Program-made: the position numbers and the translations under genes
The notes under the pieces: generated by a model
What the model saw: the letters and a program-made list of their open reading frames with translations, nothing else
Told to the model about the DNA's origin: nothing
Database searches by the model: none
In this document: in pieces, positions 17,910 to 30,494 of the stretch
Layout of the letters: the number at the start of each line of letters is the position of its first letter
Numbering within the stretch: position 1 is the first letter of the stretch
Assembly: GCA_026745465.1 (NCBI GenBank)
Contig: JACYXH010000473.1
Location: forward strand, 4,672,191-4,736,190
Direction: 5' to 3'
Origin: Lota lota
Taxonomy: Eukaryota > Chordata > Actinopteri > Gadiformes > Lotidae
Length of the DNA: 64,000 bases

Positions 17910-18633
17910 GCTTTGCAACAACAAAAGTATCTCATGAATGTTTAAAATTGAATCCACAAAGGCTTGCTTGTAAATGTGTCAATGTGACTGTATCAAGAAG
18001 GATTAGGCGACCAACAGCTTATATTGTCCAAATTAGCCAATTTTATGTTTATGTTTCATGCTGTTCTAAATCGACTAAATTCTAGCCATGGTTTGAACGT
18101 CATGGTTTGAAGACGGCGGAAAAGGGAGGGCGTGCAGGAGTGCATGCACCCCACGCAAGATAACGAAGAAGTTCAACCAGTCATCTGTCATTATTCAAGA
18201 TCTGGATTGATCTGGAGGCCCTGAAAGTCAAGTGTTTCTCGAGCCTCTTGAGTATTTGCAATTCCCAGCTTAGCATTGGCTTTCCATGCATTATACATTC
18301 AGCAGAGAGCGCGGCAGCCTCGTTCTGCACGAGAAACGACAAGCCCATGCGTGTGCTCTATGACCTTCAAGTGCTTGTCATGGTTCATATTGATGTGTAA
18401 CTATTGGCAACTGTTCTGCAGAAGGTAATTATTAATAGGAGAAGATGGTGCCCCGACCGGTGGGGGAAGAGTCTCACTGAAGTCTTTCCAGTGTAAAGGA
18501 TGGAGCGCATTAAAGTATTAGCCGTATCGCGGCCTAAGTGTCATAATGGATATTACACCTTCATAAAGTTTCATGCCTGGCTTAATGCGCTGGAATCATT
18601 CATATCTGTACCATAAACCTGTGCTAATGCATG

Positions 18634-18635
<2 letters not shown>

Positions 18636-18713
<78 letters not shown>
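18636..18713 (+). repeat. (AC)n microsatellite, ~78 bp
   Basis: Pure AC array after GCACGC. Confidence 0.97.
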
Positions 18714-18715
<2 letters not shown>

Positions 18716-19437
18716 GCTAAACGTGGCCCTTCAAGCATCTCATGGGGGCCTCCTGTTATGCAGGAGCTTACTTACTTCCCCGTACTTCCAGCCTCCATGG
18801 TCCTGTTCGCTGCTTCCCACATGTCCCTGGCCAGTCGACGGCACCCACACAAGCCCTGTGTCTCTCTTCTGTGACTAATGATCTACTTACCAAGTCCATG
18901 TGCAGCTTTGGGTTGTTGATGGTGGTGTGGTGCTGGTACCGGTCATTGTGATAAAGGGAGATGAGAGCTCTCCACTCCTCTCATCCTCTTGACCATGGCA
19001 AGCCTTTCCAGAAAGTCACTGGGCAGCTTCATCCATATTGTCGGAAGCCTTGGCAGAGATCCCGTGATAGAGGATTGTAATGGTGGTTGAGTCCCAAGAA
19101 GAAGGCATATTTGTGTGTGTGTGTCTGTGACAGAGAGAGATTTAGTGAGGGTCTCTTAGGGAAAAGGGAAGTGTGTTTGTCTACAGTCTTGTCATTACGG
19201 ATGGACCACTTAAGCTTGTCCCTGATTGCTTACTCCCAAGGTGCCTCATGAAAGTTGGAAAGGAATGACAAATTCATTTTTTTTCTTCCTTTTGTGCATT
19301 TGTTTGTTTGTTTGTTCTTTCTTTTTTCTCCCTCCCTCCCTTTCTCCCTCCCTCCAAGAAAGTACAATGATAAGTGTTTGAACTAAAAACCATCTCTTTT
19401 ATGCTCCAATGCGCATTCAAGTTTGTCCGGGCTAGAC

Positions 19438-19439
<2 letters not shown>

Positions 19440-19471
<32 letters not shown>
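19440..19471 (+). repeat. (TA)n microsatellite, 32 bp
   Basis: Pure TA array. Confidence 0.97.
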
Positions 19472-19473
<2 letters not shown>

Positions 19474-19606
19474 CTCATCAAAGTAAACAGACAGCAGGAG
19501 TTCTTTTGCATATAAGCCACTTATTTCACCAGTTAGATCTATTTTTTGACTATAAGGTTCCTGGAGCTCCTCATTCTCAGCCGGAATCAAAAGAGCGGGA
19601 CTGCTG

Positions 19607-19737
<131 letters not shown>

Positions 19738-20070
19738 GCGCCTTGTTAAGGGTGGAGCTCCATGTTACATTTCACTCCCGTTGTGCATACACTGCCTCAC
19801 AGCCTCTCCTAATGTGTCACCTCAGAGAGGAGGTGAGCACAACGCCACTGCGCCACCAGAGCTTCTTGATATCCACTTCCTGCTAAAGATAAAGACGTGG
19901 CCATGGTTTGGGGGTGGGGTCTGCAGGGCGGTGGGGGGGGCAAGGGGGTTTCAATTCACCAGAACAGCAGAGCAGATTAGAAGGGAGCAGTAAAAGGAGA
20001 CGATGCCAGCGGAAGGAAAGGATCAAGGGTTTCAATGAGGAATCCTAAATAAAGCCCTGGCCCCTCTGTC

Positions 20071-20320
20071 TGTGGAGGAGAGAGGGGAGAGATGTGGAGG
20101 AGAGGGGAGAGATGTGGAGGAGAGTGGGGAGAGATGTGGGTGAGAGAGGGGAGATATGTGGAGGAGCGAGGGCAGAGATGTAGAGGAGCGAGAGGAGAGA
20201 TGGAGGAGAGAGGGGAAAGTTGGAGATAGGAGGGATAGAGCGGATCAAGATGGAGAGGAAAAGGAGGAGAGATGGTGAGGAGAGGGGGGATAGACGCGGA
20301 GGACAGAGGGAGAGAGGGGC
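20071..20320 (+). repeat. GA-rich minisatellite, 20-22-bp unit
   Basis: Six to seven clear units of TGTGGAGGAGAGAGGGGAGA type (20071-20206) followed by more degenerate purine-rich units to about 20320. Confidence 0.85.
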
Positions 20321-21019
20321 GGCGTAAGCTGTAATTAAGCCTAAACAGCTACGGTGTTCGTCTCTCTCTGGGGATCACAGATCCCCGTTGCAAGGGGGCC
20401 TTCATGTCTGCGGTTATGGAGCCCTATTAAGTAGTTCGTGGGGGTCCGTGTGTGTGGCAACATGCACGTACGTATGTGTGTAATGCATGCATGGGACGTG
20501 TGTGAAAAATGTCCGTCCCCTAAAAAAAAACTATTAGTGAGTTAAATAAGTGTAGCTAATGCGATTTGTTATGCTAATATTCCAACGTAAAGATGCATAA
20601 ATCACACAGCCTGTTCCCTGTTCACCGCTCACCAACACGAACCACAAACACGGAAAAAACGGGATGTTTCTTACCTCAGTGTTTTCTTACCGCGACACAC
20701 TCACTGAAAAGCTACAAAGAATGTTGTTTTCTACTAATCTGTCTAGCTATCTGTTGACAGATACATCCCCTGAGCTCTGTACTTTTGAATCGATTCATCA
20801 AGGATGTCGGGTATCAGGGAAACATCGTTAGGCTGCTCTGGGCCTTAAAGGGTTCCTATAGAGATTTGTATTTTTTTTCTTCTTCTTTAAACCGCATTAT
20901 GCTACTGGAGATGGACTCTGTTGTAAACGTTTTATATTAGAAATCGGAAGTTATGACATGCTATTTTAATTATTAATGGTACACGTACTGTGCCTTTTGT
21001 ATATAATAGACTCCCAAGT

Positions 21020-21385
21020 CTTGTAGAGCAGATAAAGTTACTTGATGAATCAACTAGTCAATCATGTATAAATCAATTGTTTTTCAGTTGGAATAATTGA
21101 TGCATGATCAAATAATCAGCAAATAAGTACCAAGCCTTTCTTAAAAACATGCAAATGCATAGCCGCTTTTCTATATTTCAGATATCAAAATTAATAATTT
21201 AGTGTTGCTTAAATGCACTTCAAACAATGCAAGCAGATTTAAGACATCACTTTTGATTCTTCTAATGTGTGATGAACATTTGCCATTATTTATGACATTA
21301 TATTGACTAAATGCTTAATTGAGGATTATTACTGAAAAATAAATCGATTCATAAATCAATAACAATAGTTGGTAGCTTCAGTCAC
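21020..21385. mobile_element. Possible ancient hAT-like non-autonomous element
   Basis: AT-rich sequence with ACTTGATGAATCAACTAGTC near one side and AATCGATTCATAAATCAATA ... AATAGTTGGTAGCTTCAG at the other. It recalls the ATCGATTAATCG / AATAGTTG..GCAGC ends of decayed vertebrate hAT elements. Ends and target duplication are not clear, so this is tentative. Confidence 0.3.
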
Positions 21386-21389
21386 GATG

Positions 21390-24000
21390 TCTCCGCGGCA
21401 AAGGGCACCAGACAGACAGAGCAGGGAGAAGCACATTAATCTATATGTGCATATATTATTCATGCTCTCCAATGCCACTGCGTGAAAAAAGGGTCCATAG
21501 TGTTGGGCTTGTCTGGCCCAGCATGCAGCTGGGCAGAGGAACCAGTGGCCAGCGATAGAACAGGTGCCTGCCTCTGTTTTGGGGCCCGGCAGGGCTTGGC
21601 TACGCTGTGTGAGAACGGCAGGATGGTGGTGGTAGTGGTGGGCGGGTGTGCGTCCATCTCTGCATGTGGCTGCTTGATATTCCTGGCATCTCCCGTTTCC
21701 CCGGCTCCAATTATTTATTTAATATTATTTCACAAATGATCCAGCAGAATAAATGATGGCATGCCAGGTTTTATCTTTAGCAAATTTTGTATTATTCCTC
21801 TCTCTTGTATCCACTTAAGCAGGCAGCAGCGAGGCCCCCCCCACTGCGTATCTCAGGCCCCGCCGCTAGAACACATTTGCTGGCGAAAATGCACATAGGG
21901 ATGAGCGGCTCTTGGAAAGCACATAGACCAATGAAAACGTGGCGGCGGCGTTCAGGACACAGCATCTCCTCGCTGGGTGTTTACACACGACTGCGCACTC
22001 CCCCGGCTTTGAGCCGCTCTGTTTATTTTTATCCTCTTGCGATTGTATGGAAATGTACATCAGGGGGGCCCCCGGGGGGGCCAGAGATGTTGTGCCATCT
22101 CGCAATCATGCATGTTCTAAAGATCAATGCATGCCATTACCATATGAGAACTGTTGCAAAATCGTCAGCCGTGAAAGATGTTGAGGGGGTTAGGGGTAAC
22201 GTTAAGGGAGGCTGGAACTTTTGATCATTTTGAGGATTTTATACACTTATGTTGTGTTTCCTCTTCCGTTTTGAGGGTTTTTATTCACTAACGAGAGAAT
22301 GAGATCAGTGGCGTGATTACGCTGTCAACCGAAGCCACGTGTAGGCAATGCCGTCGGCAAGGAATGGGCAGTATCTGGCATGAATAAGCTTTCACTGTGA
22401 TTAAATTGCTGCTAAACAGACATGTGAAGCTTTCAAGTAATGTATTTAGGTCAGCCCTTAAATTAAATTTACTTTTTCCACGAACCAAAAAAAGAAGAAG
22501 AAGGTGAAGAAGAAGAGAAAAATCTACTTTGCGTTGTGGGAATGTGTGAGGGGCCTCTGCTGCAGCCTTAATGAAACTTCTATGCTTAACGGCATTGAGT
22601 GATTTCCCCTTACTTTGCTTCTCTTTGACGCCCGTGAACAGACGCAACGCAGACAAGCCTCCTAATTAATCAGATTTTCAGTCTCGCCAGGCTAGTTGGT
22701 TTCAGGCTAGTTTATTTTTTAAAACACTCAAGGTAGGAACAATGGTACGAGTAGGCCCGACGGGTTTTCTTGGAGCTTCTTAATGCCAGAGACGGCGGCC
22801 TTCCATAATTGATGTCCTCGCGGAGGACATTTAATATGAAAATACATTAAATGAAATAAATGAAGGGATGTTGCACTCACCAATGACAAATGTTGGCGGC
22901 AAACCATTTACGACTCCTTTATGCCAGCCTCCAATGAAAAAAGAAAAACGTAACCAACTGTTAGCAGCTGTAATTGGTACCGACGTCCTTTTAGCGTATT
23001 CATATATTAAAGCTTTTGATAATTTCTTTGCCAGACACAGTTACTGTCTCGGGTGTCAACACCAGTTTGTCGTGTGTGTGTGGGTGGGGGTCGGGGGGAC
23101 CCCACGCCATTGGGGGCCCCAGGGTTTGTTTGGTAGTAAGGGAATCTGTGGCATTGTGGATCAGTAATGAAGCAATTTCACACAACAGCGTCTGCCCTGC
23201 AGTGCCAATCTAACCGCACACTCCCAGCTGACTCCCAGTACACCAAGTCGGATTGCGTGCCGTGGTGGTGGAGCTGGTAGGGGGTTGAAATTGGGGGGTT
23301 GTTTGAAGGAAACTGTGGAAAGAGAGGGGACAGCGGGGGGTGGTGTTGTTTGTTTGTTCATCTGATTCCATCCCAATCCTTCCATGATGCCCCAGTAGGA
23401 TCTGCCACACGGGCTGTAGATGACACAGGAATTGGAAGGAGTAAAGAAACTAAAAGGAGAGATGGGGAGCTTGCAAATGTCATACGGTGACCAACAACTA
23501 CTGGAGAATATCGGGACGATTGCAGTGTCGCCCGACATGTGTTGGTTTGTGTGTATGTCTTTATTCCTTTGGTTCCCATTGTGATGCATTAAGACCGATG
23601 TGTCCACTACATGCCAGATGGTACAGGCCTCGTCCGGGTTGGCTTTACATTTACTTCCCCTCGTGAAAGGTCAAAGGAGTACGAAAAAGCTCAGGTCCAT
23701 CCCTCAACTAGTCGTAAAATATGAATAAGATCGCTCTTCCGACGTGGAGATTATGATAAATTTGATGGATTTCCCCCTTGGGAAAACCCTCCCCAACAAT
23801 TTGATCTATTTCTCTTTATAAAACTTTTGTATTGACTTATTCTGTGTCCTTCCCCTGCAATACACACATACTCTCCACCTCTCCACCTCTCCATCACAGC
23901 AGGCTGTCGGTGTGTTGGGCTTCAGGTGCGGTTCGCTCGGACGGTGGCCGTTATTAATGACCTTTGGAGTAGTGTGGGAAGGACCAGTCTGCCCTAGTAT
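21390..24000 (+). other. Low-copy intronic DNA, partly conserved-looking
   Basis: Few microsatellites. 22660-22860 has AT-rich blocks (CTAATTAATCAG, CCATAATTGATG) of the kind seen in conserved non-coding elements. No exon recognised. Confidence 0.45.
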
Positions 24001-24006
24001 TGATGA

Positions 24007-24037
24007 ACTGAGAGCCCCCCCCCCCCCCCCCCCCCCC
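24007..24037 (+). repeat. Poly-C, ~31 bases
   Basis: Near-pure C run. Confidence 0.93.
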
Positions 24038-24804
24038 TGTCCTTCTCTGCAGAGACAACGTGTCAGGTGTGATGCACCACTCTCCCTCTCCTCAATGCAA
24101 ATCACGCATTAATCTGTAAGCAAACAAGAGGATTCTTGGTCCCAGTGGGGGGCTCTGGTGATGGGGAATAGGAGTGCTAATGTGAGCAGGAGACAGTATG
24201 GAGGCGGGGCTTACACGTTGTGTGTGATTCCTCTAATGCCACAAGGAACACTTTTTTTTGGAAATATTTGGACAATAACTCGTGGTCGGCAACATGCGTT
24301 GTGAGGACCGGGTTTATTGAGTTTGTAGTCTCCGACTCACGACTAGGGGAAGAAATAAAAGTGGATGGGGGCGGGGGGGGGGGGTTTGCTTTTGGATGAG
24401 CCAAGCGGACAGATGGACAGACGGACAGCCATTGTCAATACTGGCAGAAGCCCATGGATATCTGATTCCAGTTGGAGCCTACATCCACAGTATCCATTGC
24501 CACTCTCCAAAATAAGTTTGTCAGCTATATCCGTGACCGTGTACCAGATACCTATAAGAGACTGCGCCACTCTCAGCAGGGGCCACCCATATAAGCATGA
24601 GGGTGGGGGTTGTGGACAATTTTGAAGCGGGGGGGTAGCTGTGATTTCCTTGAATGCTTTTCTCAGATTGCGATGGAAGCTCGCTAATGCCTTTGTCTCC
24701 ACTAATGCTCCACGTCATCCCCAATTTGTCCTCGTCATGCAAACCTCTTAGGCCATTTGTTCTTGTTTTTCCTTGTTCTCTTTGAAAGGCCCTTCAACCT
24801 CACT

Positions 24805-24822
24805 TCTCTCTCTCTCTCCCAC

Positions 24823-24865
<43 letters not shown>

Positions 24866-24893
24866 CTCTCTCGCTCTCTCTCTCGCTGGCTCA
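24805..24893 (+). repeat. (TC)n microsatellite with interruptions
   Basis: CT array broken by CCCACTCA and CTCG units. Confidence 0.95.
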
Positions 24894-26088
24894 CGCAGCA
24901 AAAAAACAACCACCATGAAAGTACTAGTGTGGGATTTTATCCCCCTGTGCAACATTTTGTTGCATCAGGGTGTATATTTCACAATGTGCCTGGCCAGTGG
25001 GACAGAGACGGTGGCGCTGGCGTTGGCAGCACCAGTAGCCGCGCTAGCCGTGTGGACATGCGAGTGCCGCGGTTCGCCACCCCCCTCTCCATACCTCTCT
25101 GAGTTTATCTCCCACCCGGGGGCTCTTCTCCTCGCCCCAGGGACACTCTCGGTAGTTAAACTCTCTCTGCTGGTGCATGACTTTGATCCTTCCCAAATGC
25201 TGCTAATGGGATTCAATTAAAGCCTTCCTCCCCCCACCCTCTCTACCACCATCTCTACCACTCCTCTAGCTCGGAGGTATTAGCTCATTAACTGCCCCCC
25301 CCCCCCCCCTAAGGCTTTAGCTAATGGCTTATAGTCGTAGTGTGGCTGGTTGAGGGTTTTACCGGACTAGGGAAAATATATACGCATTTGTTGCTTTCTT
25401 CGACTTGGTTCCAGGCCTCGGCCGACGCTATGTTCACACCGTCTTTGTTTTGTTTTATGCATTATTTCAAGGAAGGAGTTGGCCAAGGCATTTCTTTTGG
25501 GGCCAGATTGTGCTGTGAAGTGGAACATGGATGCTCCTTAGATGAATGTTGTATTTGATCTGACTTAACAAAGTATTTTGTAAGGCAACAGAAGCACTAG
25601 ATGAAGAAGGAACAAAAACACAAAATATTGATTAAGTGCAACAACAAAAAAAACTTTAACATCTCTATGCTCATTTTCTGCTACTCCCACACATTCTGGG
25701 GCCTCTGCTCATCTAGATTGGAAAATCAATGTTCACAGCTTGTCACTACTTTTCATAAATATAGTACGGCCGTAGCATTAGACCTTTTTCTAGCAGCATC
25801 GGATAAGGGTGAGTCAAACTTTACTTGATACAAATTTTCTTTCTCTCACCATGAAGAAAAGAAACAACTACTGAAGTGATATTCAGGTAGCCCCCACCCC
25901 CTTCGCCACCCCTTGGGTACCACCGTTTCTTGAAGCGCTGGCCGTCATTGTGGAGTGATCTGCCACGCTCCAAACACACTGTCACACACACTTCAAGAAA
26001 AAACGGAATGCGCTTGATCCAAAGATCGTCGTTCAACTTCCTGTTTGGTTGGAGCTCTTTAAAGAAAGACACCAACCGAGAGACATCA

Positions 26089-26174
26089 CACCACCACCAC
26101 CACCATCACCATTACCACCACCACCACCATCACCATTACCACCACCACCACCACCACCATCACCACCACCACCC
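26089..26174 (+). repeat. (CCA)n array with CCATCACCATTA interruptions
   Basis: CCA triplets interrupted regularly by ATCACCATTA, giving a partial 24-bp higher-order period. The histidine/proline frames it creates are not genes. Confidence 0.95.
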
Positions 26175-26329
26175 CTCTCGGAAACAAGAACAACAACAAA
26201 AGAAATTATGAAATATTTTTCCCCTTCCGCCAAACAAAACAACACCTGGAGTCTTGTTCGGCAAATTGCCTCCACCACCCTCCCAAAGCGTCGAGCGGCC
26301 GTTCTCTCACGCATATTTATTCACACCTC

Positions 26330-26640
26330 CCGTGTTTCCCCCTGCCCCGGGAGAAGTGTCAGCCGCGACGGTGGCCCTCCATAGTTATTTCTGGCCCCTG
26401 GTGTGTACGCCCCCTCCTCCCCCTTGGTACGTACCCCCATGTTATCGGAGCTGCGGCGTGCTGCTCAGGGGCCGTCGCGGGACCTGTGCAATCTTTTCTG
26501 ATGAGCCAATTACCTCTGGAAGCCCCGGCTGCGTCGCTCCGCGCGGAGAACGGCGTGGTCGTGCTTCCTGCTGCGGCGGCTGCGTTAGTGGCTGCGTCTA
26601 TGGCGCCACCGTTGTGTTTGCTGGTCGCCGCGGTAAATAC
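26330..26640. promoter_or_regulatory. CpG-dense block, possible CpG island
   Basis: By eye about 30 CpGs in ~310 bases, including CGCGCGG and GTCGCCGCGG, far above the surrounding intron. It lies 1.7 kb upstream of the first MAM exon. A short Met frame (26600-26632, MAPPLCLLVAA) ends at a possible donor (gcg|gtaaat), but in phase 0, which does not fit the phase-1 exon. Candidate internal promoter or enhancer only. Confidence 0.35.
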
Positions 26641-28309
26641 AAGTAATTCCTCCGTCTGTTCGCTGTGCGTTTGTTTGCTGTGCGTTTGTTTGTATTTCAA
26701 ATGCATGTGAGTCATTACGATTTGATTCCATTGGGAGTGAGCAGACAATGACTCACTCACACATACACACACCCACACGTACACACACATGCAGACACAC
26801 ATACACAAACACACACATACGCCCGCACACACGCACAAACACTACAGAGCACTTCTGTGACACACACACAAACACACACAGGTCCTTTTGTTCCTAATTG
26901 CGTGCTTCTTGTTCCGCCGCGACCAGAGCATCTTATTCCGGGCCCCGCAGCCAAGGTGTTGAGCCGGGAGCAAAGGAGCATGGGAAAGTTGAGTTCTAAC
27001 GAAGAGAACCAGCACCACCGGTGACACTTCCTCTTTCATTACTTGCGGGGGAAAAAAGCCTTCTAAAACTTGAGTCCCATCCCCGCCGAAGGGTGGTCTT
27101 GCGCTTTCGCTCCCCCTCCCCTAATCACATCCTCATGCACGTGGCCAGAGGCGCAGCACGCCATGTCACCCCCACACTGCAGCCATGCGAGACGCGAGAC
27201 ACATGAGGACAGAAAGACCCTGATTTGCTTACACACCAGGAAACACTCGGCCCGCCTCGGGCCCAGGGGCAGGAAATGCACACTTTGCCATATTTCTTCG
27301 TCAGATAGTAATTGCCCAAAGTGTTAGACAGCTAAAAAAGGTATAATACCGCGAGAGAGCAAGCGAGGAGCTTGCTTGTGCAAATGTAGCGCCGCATCGG
27401 TATTTGCTGAAGTGATGTCGCTCGGAACTGATTACAAATATATTCTGCAATCATACGGAAAACAGACAGAGGGACCTTGGTTTTTTGATTCCCAATTTGG
27501 ATCCTGTCTGGCTGGAGTTTGCGCCGTCTCACTGTGTTTGATGATTTCATCCAATTTAATGGGCAGAAATGTTAGTTATTGGAGACCAGACATCCTAGAT
27601 ATCAATAATGTGTGTGTGAATGACCATGCGTTCGACCTGCATGATTCAGTTTCAGGTTGTCTTATTTCTGCAGTAAGCTGCAACAGGCCCTAGCCCTCCC
27701 TAACCCTGACCAGAGTTAAGAGCCTAACTTAGACTGATGTCAAAGTTCATAGCTTCAAAACTTTTCAATTTGTGTGTGTGTGTGTGTGTTTTTGCTCCTG
27801 CCCCCTCAGACTTAATAAATAGTCACAGACAGCCGAGATTCAACTGAAGGTGGTTAATTCGGTGGTCTGGGTTAGCCTTAAAAGCCTGGTGGTAAGATCA
27901 CCTTGAGACCCATAATTCTCCATCCATCCGCGCAACGTGGGGGGGGGGGGGGGATGTGGCATTTGTCTTACCCACAGCGGGGATTCGCTTTGCTGGGATG
28001 GACGGGGTCATGGTATGACAGAGCTGACAGCCGGCTCCAGCCATTAGCTGTAATTTAGCTTTTAGCTGAAAGCTTTCTCCGGGATTTGATGTATTAAGGC
28101 ATTTATGTGTTTTTTTCCCCTGCTGCGATGTCGCATCGATCCCGGGCGATTATTTCCGCAGTGTTCCCGTACTAAAAGTTACCAACTGCAGCAGACTAAA
28201 GGAATACAGTGTGCTTTTCTTTTTTGGGGAAGGCTTCTGGGTGGGTGATTTTCATTTGCTTGTGATGTGTGATTTTCTACTCAGGGTCTTCATTGTGTTC
28301 TTTCTCCTA
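26641..28309 (+). other. Intronic DNA before the first MAM exon
   Basis: CA-rich imperfect repeats (26755-26880), a poly-G (27939-27953) and low-copy sequence. The only coding signal is the exon that follows. Confidence 0.5.
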
Positions 28310-28354
28310 TGTGTGTGTGTGTGTGTGCGCGTGTGTGTGTGTGTGTGTGTTCAG
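28310..28354 (+). promoter_or_regulatory. (TG)n tract forming the 3' splice site of the first MAM exon
   Basis: TG repeats, broken by one gcgcg, run from about 28310 to 28350 and end in ttcag, the acceptor itself. The normal pyrimidine tract is displaced upstream (ttctttctcct around 28298-28309). UG repeats at acceptors are known TDP-43 (TARDBP) binding sites, as in human CFTR exon 9, where they promote skipping. The regulatory role here is inference. Confidence 0.6.
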
Positions 28355-28483
28355 GCGGCTGCACCTTTGACGAGGACTCGGACGCCAGCCTGTGTGACTA
28401 CCGCCAGGGACAGGAGGACGACTTTGACTGGCAGCTGATCAGGACCTACAGCTGGCCCCACGCCACGCCTGATCTGCTCAGAG
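28355..28483 (+). CDS. ptpru: ptpru exon: N-terminal part of MAM domain
   Basis: Internal exon of a receptor-type tyrosine phosphatase of the R2B group (PTPRM/K/T/U), membrane proteins that make homophilic cell contacts through MAM, Ig and FNIII domains. The acceptor is ..gttcag and the donor is gag|gtgggt. The first two bases complete a codon and the last base starts one, so the exon is 129 bp, phase 1-1. It encodes 42 full codons beginning GCTFDEDSD, with LCDYRQ, DDFDW and TPDLLR following. Seen: MAM cysteines 1 and 2 (in GCTF and LCDY) and the acidic DDFDW element. GCTF plus the C-x-Y-x-Q spacing and the following exon point to PTPRU rather than PTPRM/K/T. The acceptor is unusual: a (TG)n tract lies directly before the AG. 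It joins in frame to the exon at 54381. Codon use is GC-rich, unlike the flanking intron. Confidence 0.9.
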
Positions 28484-28545
28484 GTGGGTCTCCATAGCAA
28501 CCTACACATTCATTGTGTAGGTTTTATAAACAAAAATCTAATTTC

Positions 28546-28575
28546 AAATACATTTGAAACATTTCAAATGTATTT
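28546..28575. repeat. Small palindrome, 14-bp arms
   Basis: AAATACATTTGAAA (28546-28559), two bases, then its exact complement (28562-28575). It lies about 60 bases past the donor of the first MAM exon and abuts the retroelement tail. Confidence 0.85.
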
Positions 28576-28640
28576 CTAGAGCACATTTGAAAAGAACAAG
28601 CTTCGCACAAAGTGCTGTACAGAGATAATATTGTAATAAA
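28572..28640 (-). mobile_element. SINE/LINE 3'-tail fragment, minus strand, next to the first MAM exon
   Basis: The complement reads GTACAGCACTTTGTGCGAAG ... TTTTCAAATGTGCTCTAGAAA, which resembles a very common teleost retroelement tail (CAGCACTTTG.GC..., GTGCTCTATAAATA). It sits about 90 bases past the donor of the first MAM exon. No full element is present. Confidence 0.5.
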
Positions 28641-29914
28641 CAATAATAATAAGAAATCATTGAGTTAATAAGGGTCAACACTATAGGATAACGTCAACGT
28701 CTAGTTTATTTAACGTCTAATTCACCCAATCTCCCTCTAGGTCACTTTTGGGATAGCAGTGACAATCGATATCCTTGCAAAGTTATTTGTCATTGACACA
28801 TATAAGGGGTATCTGTGTGCTGAGTACTGCTGTTCTAGCACCAGTAAGTTAGTCATGGTTTGCACTTCATGTTTTAAAGTCTTCATGGGACAGGGGAGAC
28901 TTATTGAGCTGACGGAGGCATAGGAAATGTGATCGTTATTCATGGTAAATGGCAATGTGTAAAATCACCATTAACATCATGCGGTATTGAGCGAAGACAC
29001 CCAATATTTTAAAAGCTTTAGTGGTTATTTAATCAACACTGGCCTCTTCTGTTTGAGGCAAGTCAATATTTTAATGATATTTTTATTGTAAGTGCAGGCT
29101 AAAGTATAATTTTTATACACCAAGCCAAAAAGGTCTTATTATTTATTTAAGAGTGTATTATCTATCCTGCTGAAATGCAATGAAATCCAAGCCAGGTACC
29201 TTTTTTTTCTGTAACATATTTTGTACATAGGTGCATTTTTTTGGGGGGGGTTGCGTACTGCCGTATTTCATTTCCCGCAAGTAGAAGCCTTTTAAATTGC
29301 TTAAGACGTATTCCCTATACGTGCAGTGAGGGGAATTAAATAGGCACAATCATGTTTTTTGGGGGAATATTTGTGGCTTTTTTAGCTAATTATGCTACCA
29401 AACCAAAACATAGAGAATAAAAGTAAAATAGTTTAGCAGCGTTTCTCTGGATTTCTAAGATTCAGCAAAGGATTTCATATGGATTGCTCTACAAAGTCAA
29501 AGACATTTGACTCAGTCACTGATGAAATCAAATCCTTGGCCAAACAAAAAAACATGATTGACAATCATCTTCTTTGTGTCAAAAAACATGAGAGGGAAAA
29601 CAAGAACTGAGGAAATTACTAACACTGATGCATAGAGGGGACAAGGCGGCAAAGTCAATTGGCTAGGATTAGGGATGTGGCTCGTTTTAAAGTCTAGGCC
29701 AGGTCTGCAAAGATGGATGCTTTGTCTACTCATCACAAGCACATCTTGCGATTACCGATTTCACTTGTTTAAGGCTTTTTATTTTAAGACTGCTGTTCCT
29801 GGAAATTAGATTTTGTTAATAGTTTGTCACAGCAGCTCTTCTAATTAATTTAAAATAATCTGTTAGCACAATTATCCTGTCTTCTATCACGCTTACCTCA
29901 GCAAATACTTGCTG

Positions 29915-29916
<2 letters not shown>

Positions 29917-29948
<32 letters not shown>

Positions 29949-29961
29949 TGTGTGTGTGTGC
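29917..29961 (+). repeat. (TG)n microsatellite, ~45 bp
   Basis: TG array with one TTT interruption. Confidence 0.96.
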
Positions 29962-30461
29962 GAGCACACATGGAATTTGTGCGGACACAGCCCCTCTTAC
30001 TTCCGACTTGGCTCCAGTCTTTCCTTTTTGCAACAGCTTGTTTTCCAATCCCTCGACACCGCCACATCTTCTTTTAAGTTGGTCGTGGGGTGGGGGTGGC
30101 TTCTATCCATGCTGTCATTTCATATGCAGGTGAAGATACCCATTTGCATCTGCCAGTCATGGGTAAACATTTCCCGTACGCGCGTTATCAGGCGCTCACA
30201 TCACCTGAGGAGAGAAAGTGTCTGTGGGTGAAGCCCATGCATGTCATTATGGACTCCTGTGGGTAAGCTGGGGCTGTTCATGGAAGGCGCTGGGGGCTGG
30301 TGCTGTTGGTGGCGGTGGGTAAGGGCTGGGGAAGCCGGAGTACGTCCGGAGCTGCATAATTCATGGCTTGTTATCAAGCGCTTGTTCCGCCTTGTTCCAC
30401 TGGCGCACCTCTCCTGAGGCAGATCGGGGGTTTGTTAACAAACTCCCAGGGATCCATCACA

Positions 30462-30494
30462 GGGGGGCGGGGGGGGGGGGGGGGGGGGGGGGGG
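30462..30494 (+). repeat. Poly-G, ~33 bases
   Basis: G run with a single C interruption near its start. Confidence 0.94.

Noticed and set aside
26600..26632. Possible ptpru first exon (MAPPLCLLVAA ending at gcg|gtaaat)
   Set aside because: It ends in phase 0, but the exon at 28355 needs phase 1. It is also too short for a full signal peptide and shows no match to PTPRU leaders.
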